A stretch of DNA of 16,910 nucleotides, taken from JANMEB01 sp041740495 (GTDB taxonomy: Bacteria; Planctomycetota; Planctomycetia; Pirellulales; Pirellulaceae). The stretch covers positions 1 through 16,910 of the forward strand of contig JBGSLW010000133.1 in assembly GCA_041740495.1 (NCBI GenBank), in the 5' to 3' direction. This document shows, piece by piece, positions 13,686 through 16,910 of this stretch (position 1 is its first letter; every line of letters begins with the position of its first letter). The notes beneath the pieces were generated by a model. The model ran no database searches. It was not told the origin of the DNA and was given only the letters and a program-made list of their open reading frames with translations. Both the position numbers and the translations under genes were made by a program.

Positions 13686-13838
13686 GGGGTCAAGTCGCGT
13701 GAACAGGTATCGAACTTACGGGATGCGAATTAACACTCAAACCCGAAAAGAGTATTAACCCCTGTGTCCATAGTTCGAACCGTGCACATTTTTGGACAGC
13801 GGGATTAACACTCGGCGCGAGGAACGGGTGTTTGAAAT
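13587..13838. repeat. 252-bp direct repeat, copy 1, with hairpin core
   Basis: It aligns without gaps to 15218-15469 (offset 1631) with about 33 differences by hand count. Of these, 23 fall in about 55 nt (13718-13772), while both flanks are about 95% identical. The divergent block lies in a nested hairpin: outer stem CGAACT (13711-13716) with AGTTCG (13772-13777), inner stem TTAACACTC (13730-13738) with GAGTATTAA (13750-13758), loop 11 nt. A further conserved hairpin is AACACTCG (13807-13814) with CGGGTGTT (13825-13832). A 10-bp palindrome TCGCGCGCGA is at 13617-13626. It starts exactly at the end of the DUF2924 core. Confidence 0.85.
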
Positions 13839-14063
13839 GGCCTCGCCAAGTCCGTGTCGACAGAAAATATCCGAACCGACAGTCCGCTGCTGCCGAATGC
13901 GCTCATCACCTCCCGCCAATTCTTTTTCTTCGAACGGCCAAATCGCCGCGTACTGCCACCTGAACCTCCTCTCACTACCCTTTGGGCCCTCCATGTGGAC
14001 ACAGAATTTAAGACTCTTCAGGCAGACATTGTTGGCTACATACGTTCGACCGAACGCTCGTGA
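13839..14063. other. spacer between repeat copy 1 and the LRR gene
   Basis: 225 nt. The first ~25 nt still show gapped similarity to the bases after repeat copy 2. A plus-strand frame from GTG 13854 (69 aa) ends directly before the stop of the LRR gene, but it lacks a ribosome site and family resemblance and its start lies at the repeat edge; I do not call it a gene. It would form the 3' untranslated part of the LRR transcript. Confidence 0.45.
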
Positions 14064-15140
14064 CTAATCGCGACAAATACGCCATTTAGGCCGCGAAGAT
14101 TTTAGCAACTTCACCGCTTCCTCCGATACCGATGTTGGTAAATAGATGGTTGCAGCATCCATATGAAATTTGCTGGAATCAATCAGGATACTCACTGACG
14201 CATCGCCGATCCTCGTTTCCGCTAGATCCAACTCAAGTACGGCCCCGTTAGTCCCAGCTCCTCCCGCAACTGCCGGTAGTACACACTCGAAATCCCGATC
14301 CACCATCTTTGTCTTAAGGATGGTTAGGCTAGTCAAGCCGCGCAAATTCCCAACGCATGCGAAAAAGTCATCTGGAACCTTTAATCCACGCAATCGCAAC
14401 TTCTTTAGCGCCCCAAGCGAGCTTATCCCCGATGTCCTCAGAGGTCGAATGTCGAGATACTCAAGACTCAGTGCCTGGATCTCAACAAGTTTACAAAGTT
14501 CATCAAATGCGTCTTGGTTCAATTGGACAGACACAAGTCCGACCTCTCTCAGCCTTGGCATTCGACTAAGCAATCGAACACCGTCAGCCGTTAGTTCGCA
14601 ATACATCAAACAAATCAACCCGAGTGATTTGTTCGCGGATATTTGAGCAAGCACGTCGATATCGGCAGCCGGTGAGCCGATAACAAGCTCCTGCAAATTG
14701 GTCATTTTCCCGAGACGGCGTAGTGCAATTGAACTAACTCTTGATTTCCTTGCATTAACTGTCAGAGAAGTGATATTTGCAAGCCGCGATAGCGCCTCGA
14801 CGTCACCATCCGTGACTACATCTCCGGCCAATTCGACAGCGTAAATCGGCAATTCCGCTAGCGAGGATAAATCATTACTAGACCCTGCCCAAAACGATTC
14901 GTCATAAGCGTTAGACACTTTTACTAAGCTTGCCTCCCACCCTTTTTCTCCCTCGCGAAATGCGGCACCCAGATCTTTGAGATGCACCATCACTTCTAAT
15001 TGCCGCATGGACCAATCACTTGGAAAGGTAGAATCGTCCACTTGAGGCAATGCCGATGCGGTCAAGATATTAGAAGACACAACCAGCGCGCACACAAAGG
15101 TGGTAATTCGACGCCATCGAATTTGAGTAAAAACGCTCAC
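14064..15140 (-). CDS. secreted leucine-rich-repeat protein
   Basis: The product (358 aa) has a signal peptide (1-30, ending LTASA before LPQVDD), a non-repeat stretch (about 31-95), then about seven or eight LRR units of the ribonuclease-inhibitor-like type (about 95-340), with recurring L-x2-L-x-L cores (LANITSLTVNA, MTNLQELVI, LKKLRLRGL, LTSLTIL, VLELDLAETRIGD). LRR proteins of this build bind other proteins; the partner is unknown. GTG 15140 is well supported by GGAGAG 6 nt upstream; the overlapping ATG one base away is followed directly by TGA. The gene is visibly A/T-richer than the genes left of 12.3 kb. A TTGACA lies upstream on the minus strand but too close to the start to serve, so the promoter is not assigned. 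The gene is flanked by the two copies of the 252-bp repeat. Confidence 0.85.
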   Translation of the reverse strand: MSVFTQIRWRRITTFVCALVVSSNILTASALPQVDDSTFPSDWSMRQLEVMVHLKDLGAAFREGEKGWEASLVKVSNAYDESFWAGSSNDLSSLAELPIYAVELAGDVVTDGDVEALSRLANITSLTVNARKSRVSSIALRRLGKMTNLQELVIGSPAADIDVLAQISANKSLGLICLMYCELTADGVRLLSRMPRLREVGLVSVQLNQDAFDELCKLVEIQALSLEYLDIRPLRTSGISSLGALKKLRLRGLKVPDDFFACVGNLRGLTSLTILKTKMVDRDFECVLPAVAGGAGTNGAVLELDLAETRIGDASVSILIDSSKFHMDAATIYLPTSVSEEAVKLLKSSRPKWRICRD

Positions 15141-15217
15141 ATTTCTCTCCTTCGACGGTAGTTTCTGTCAAATTGCGTACAAATAGTTTTTCTTTCGAAT
15201 CGCGTAAGAATCAGCAC

Positions 15218-15469
15218 CGCCCCTGGCGCAACACTCTTCATAACTTGTCGCGCGCGATATCTCTCCGCAAGTCCCTGTCCCACCAGCACTTCCGCAGTTC
15301 GCGTCCCATCCGGTAGGGGGTCAAGTCGCGTGAACAGGTATCGAACTTAGGGCACGCCGGTTGACACACAAATGGTCGGAGCGTGTTAAGCAGCGTGTCG
15401 AAAGTTCGAACCGTGCACATTTTTGGACAGCGGGGTTAACACTCGGCGCGATAAACGGGTGTTTGAAAT
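15218..15469. repeat. 252-bp direct repeat, copy 2, with hairpin core
   Basis: This is the partner of 13587-13838. Here the outer stem is CGAACTT (15342-15348) with AAGTTCG (15402-15408), and the inner stem is TTGACACAC (15361-15369) with GCGTGTTAA (15381-15389), again with an 11-nt loop and eight of nine pairs including a G-T wobble. An additional CACGC/GCGTG stem lies between the two. No DUF2924-like sequence precedes this copy, so the repeat is a unit of its own and not part of that gene. It lies between the start of the LRR gene and the 3' end of the next minus-strand gene. Confidence 0.85.
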
Positions 15470-15738
15470 TGAATGGCCAATGGCCAATTCCGTTTCGCGC
15501 ATCAAAGTTCACTCCCCAATCGCTGGCTGGCCAGCAATCCGCAACAAACCTGGACGGTCGATGCCATTCGCCGAGAAGATCACATCGCCAAGGCTAGCCC
15601 CCGTTACCCCCGTGTAGGTGACGGACGCTCGCGATCAACATGGGATGTACACTGTGCACAACTTGACGGACGCTACCGATCAGCGATTGGAATCCTGATC
15701 CGAAACCATAGATGATTCTCGAGGAACAGCACTCTTGC
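15470..15738. other. spacer between repeat copy 2 and the membrane-anchored protein gene
   Basis: 269 nt without a supported gene. It opens with a TGGCCA-AT-rich stretch (15474-15490) that weakly matches the bases after repeat copy 1, and contains the pair of 19-nt repeats at 15619-15682. If a frameshift near 15880 in the minus-strand gene is real, the older coding end would have reached 15680. Confidence 0.4.
15619..15682 (+). repeat. pair of 19-nt direct repeats
   Basis: 15619-15637 and 15664-15682 both read TGACGGACGCT-N2-CGATCA and differ only at the two middle bases. They are 45 nt apart (start to start), a multiple of three, which would suit a decayed coding repeat as well as a pair of protein-binding sites. 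Confidence 0.5.
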
Positions 15739-16725
15739 CTAGTCCGTTGACGCGCCTCGTCGGACTTTGCCTGACAACCGCGGAAACTTGGAGGGGCCCA
15801 TCTCGAGCACCGCCCCCACACCGACTGGTCGATGACAGTATTCGTGGTTTCCTGTCGAACCCAGACCGTACGCACCAAGAAATACGCACCAAGCTTGCCA
15901 TTGCTTCGCGTCGCCGGCCAAAAACACTCCGTTGCACATCGAATTGCCGACATCTGTGACACCCGGCCAACCCCCTGTGTCGTGATAATTAGGTTGCAAA
16001 AACTTCATGACTCCGCCCCTTTGAAGCTCGCCAAGCGCCGCATCCCCCGTTTCCGTGGCCAAGTCAAATCGTGCAAGGTCATCCGTTAGAACAACGACGG
16101 GCAACTCTTGACCAAGGGCGCCAACGAGTGACCTGAGGTGGGTCGCTTGCTCGATCCTTGGCACGACGTCCTCGTTTAAACCTCGCACACATACTAAATA
16201 AAATCTCGTGGCAAATTGACGATCTAAAAACAACACCACTAACGGGCGGTAGTTTGCCAGCCCTTCCCCGACTTGCACCTCCAGAAAGTTTGACTCATAG
16301 TATTTTTCCGCCGTGAGCTGGCCCGGATCAAACAATATGAGCATTTGGCGATTCCGTTCAATGCTACCTTCAATGCTTTCGTACGCCACGGCACAAATCT
16401 CATTCGTTGCGGCCCGAAACGTCGAGATATCGTCATGATCAACATCAAACAAGCAGTAGGCGCCAATTGGCGCGGCGCCAGACGGTTGAATAGGTAGAAT
16501 GTCAATTGTGCCTAATGCCGACCCCGCCTTCCACATTGTGATTGAAGGCAGCCACTTTGTAGCCATATATGTCGTGCCATCGGCCTCGCTCTGCCCTAAC
16601 AAATTATCGTTTGGGTGATGGCCAGTAGGTCGTTTCGGCACCATTAAGATATACATCGCCACTAGCAACGCGAGAACCGCTGCCATTCCCACTAAAGTCT
16701 TGGCTGCAAAACGAGGAGTTTGCAT
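15739..16725 (-). CDS. unrecognised membrane-anchored exported protein
   Basis: The product (328 aa) has one N-terminal hydrophobic segment (about residues 10-30, after a short basic start MQTPRFAAK) and a mainly soluble remainder of about 295 residues that should lie outside the cytoplasm. I do not recognise the family. The C-terminal third is rich in Gly, Trp, His and Cys (motifs NYHDTGGW, GNHEYCHRP). ATG 16725 is chosen because AGGGG lies 7 nt upstream; ATG 16752 and GTG 16770 are in-frame alternatives with poorer sites. A 14-bp partial tandem duplication at 15869-15893 may have shifted the frame, so the last ~45 residues may not be ancestral. Like the LRR gene it is A/T-richer than the left part of the window, codes for an exported protein on the minus strand, and is followed downstream by a repeat copy. 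Confidence 0.65.
   Translation of the reverse strand: MQTPRFAAKTLVGMAAVLALLVAMYILMVPKRPTGHHPNDNLLGQSEADGTTYMATKWLPSITMWKAGSALGTIDILPIQPSGAAPIGAYCLFDVDHDDISTFRAATNEICAVAYESIEGSIERNRQMLILFDPGQLTAEKYYESNFLEVQVGEGLANYRPLVVLFLDRQFATRFYLVCVRGLNEDVVPRIEQATHLRSLVGALGQELPVVVLTDDLARFDLATETGDAALGELQRGGVMKFLQPNYHDTGGWPGVTDVGNSMCNGVFLAGDAKQWQAWCVFLGAYGLGSTGNHEYCHRPVGVGAVLEMGPSKFPRLSGKVRRGASTD
15869..15893 (-). repeat. 14-bp partial tandem duplication inside the coding region
   Basis: On the plus strand TACGCACCAAG occurs at 15869-15879 and again at 15883-15893, a period of 14 bp. As 14 is not a multiple of three, gain of one unit would shift the minus-strand frame; without it the frame would run to a stop at 15680-15682 instead of 15739-15741. 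Confidence 0.55.
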
Positions 16726-16799
16726 GGTTCTACCCCTGTCATTCCCTGTCATTTTACGTAGTTCTCGCACCTAAATAGGCCCACATCTCGATCGAAGCG

Positions 16800-16892
16800 C
16801 TATGCGGCATGATCGAAGACACGATGCAGTTCGAAATAGTGGTGGTTGTTGGTTTCGAGGTAATCATAAACGTCCTGCAGCAGCTCAGTCAT
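16800..16892 (-). CDS. short ORF at the right edge, possibly the C-terminus of a longer gene
   Basis: From ATG 16892 a 30-residue frame reads MTELLQDVYDYLETNNHHYF and ends FDHAA before TAG. The frame stays open past this ATG to the window edge, so it may be the end of a larger minus-strand gene. I do not recognise it. Its stop is 74 nt before the chosen start of the next gene. Confidence 0.25.
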   Translation of the reverse strand: MTELLQDVYDYLETNNHHYFELHRVFDHAA

Positions 16893-16910
16893 GTTGGAAC
16901 ATCGATGGTT

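Noticed and set aside
13711..13777. canonical integron attC site in the repeat core
   Set aside because: The hairpin form fits, but paired RYYYAAC and GTTRRRY boxes are not found at the ends; GTTAAGC occurs in copy 2 only (15385-15391) and has no proper partner.
13771..13785. tRNA T-arm-like TTCGAAC in the repeat
   Set aside because: No acceptor, D or anticodon arm can be built around it in either copy.
13854..14063. 69-codon plus-strand frame from GTG
   Set aside because: There is no ribosome site, the start lies at the repeat edge, and the product is unrecognised; it is more likely the 3' untranslated region of the LRR gene on the other strand.
15238..15420. 60-codon minus-strand frame inside repeat copy 2
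   Set aside because: Copy 1 breaks the same frame, and the conserved feature is the hairpin, not the coding potential.
1..16910. CRISPR arrays, rRNA or tRNA genes, complete insertion sequences
   Set aside because: No regularly spaced short repeats, RNA gene cores or full transposase genes were found on either strand.

Overview
The window looks like a planctomycete chromosome, most likely Pirellulales. The grounds are high G+C, a UDPGP-type uridylyltransferase next to a GDP-mannose pyrophosphorylase, HtrA-like proteases with unusual layouts, a short Tyr/His-rich secreted protein of a type I associate with Pirellulaceae, and a MauE plus DUF1573 envelope gene pair. The genus cannot be told from the sequence. 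All calls come from reading the bases and translations; no database search was run.

Layout. 1-2356 (+): the 3' part of a UDPGP-family gene, open at the left edge, then a mannose-1-phosphate guanylyltransferase gene; together they make nucleotide sugars. 2441-5060 (-): two HtrA-like genes. The promoter-proximal one is a normal protease with a C-terminal PDZ domain. The second has a PDZ domain inserted between the two halves of a trypsin fold, has lost the catalytic His and Ser, and ends in a coiled coil. 5311-6177 (+): a metallo-beta-lactamase-fold hydrolase with a good sigma70-type promoter. 6472-6801 (+): the small secreted Tyr-rich protein, followed by a hairpin and a terminator. 7002-8571 (+): an orphan ParA ATPase and a rhomboid protease, separated by a REP-like inverted pair. 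8555-12234 (-): a two-gene unit encoding a MauE membrane domain fused to a CPHC thioredoxin-like domain, and a 902-residue protein joining an exported N-terminal domain, two membrane helices, a dead C39-like domain and a DUF1573 module.

From about 12.3 kb to the right edge the DNA is visibly more A/T-rich and looks accessory. It holds a short secreted ORF, an AbrB-type antitoxin behind a promoter with palindromic operators, and a broken doc toxin gene (frameshifted, and cut off before its catalytic motif) joined in frame to a DUF2924 remnant. Two copies of a ~252-bp direct repeat lie exactly 1631 bp apart. Each copy carries a hairpin whose sequence has diverged while its base pairing has been kept. 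Each copy lies downstream of a minus-strand gene for an exported protein (an LRR protein and an unrecognised membrane-anchored protein), giving a cassette-like pattern.

The best candidates for undescribed biology are this repeat/cassette arrangement with the Doc-DUF2924 chimera, the MauE-Trx plus C39-like/DUF1573 pair as a possible envelope redox or assembly system, and the active/inactive HtrA pair.
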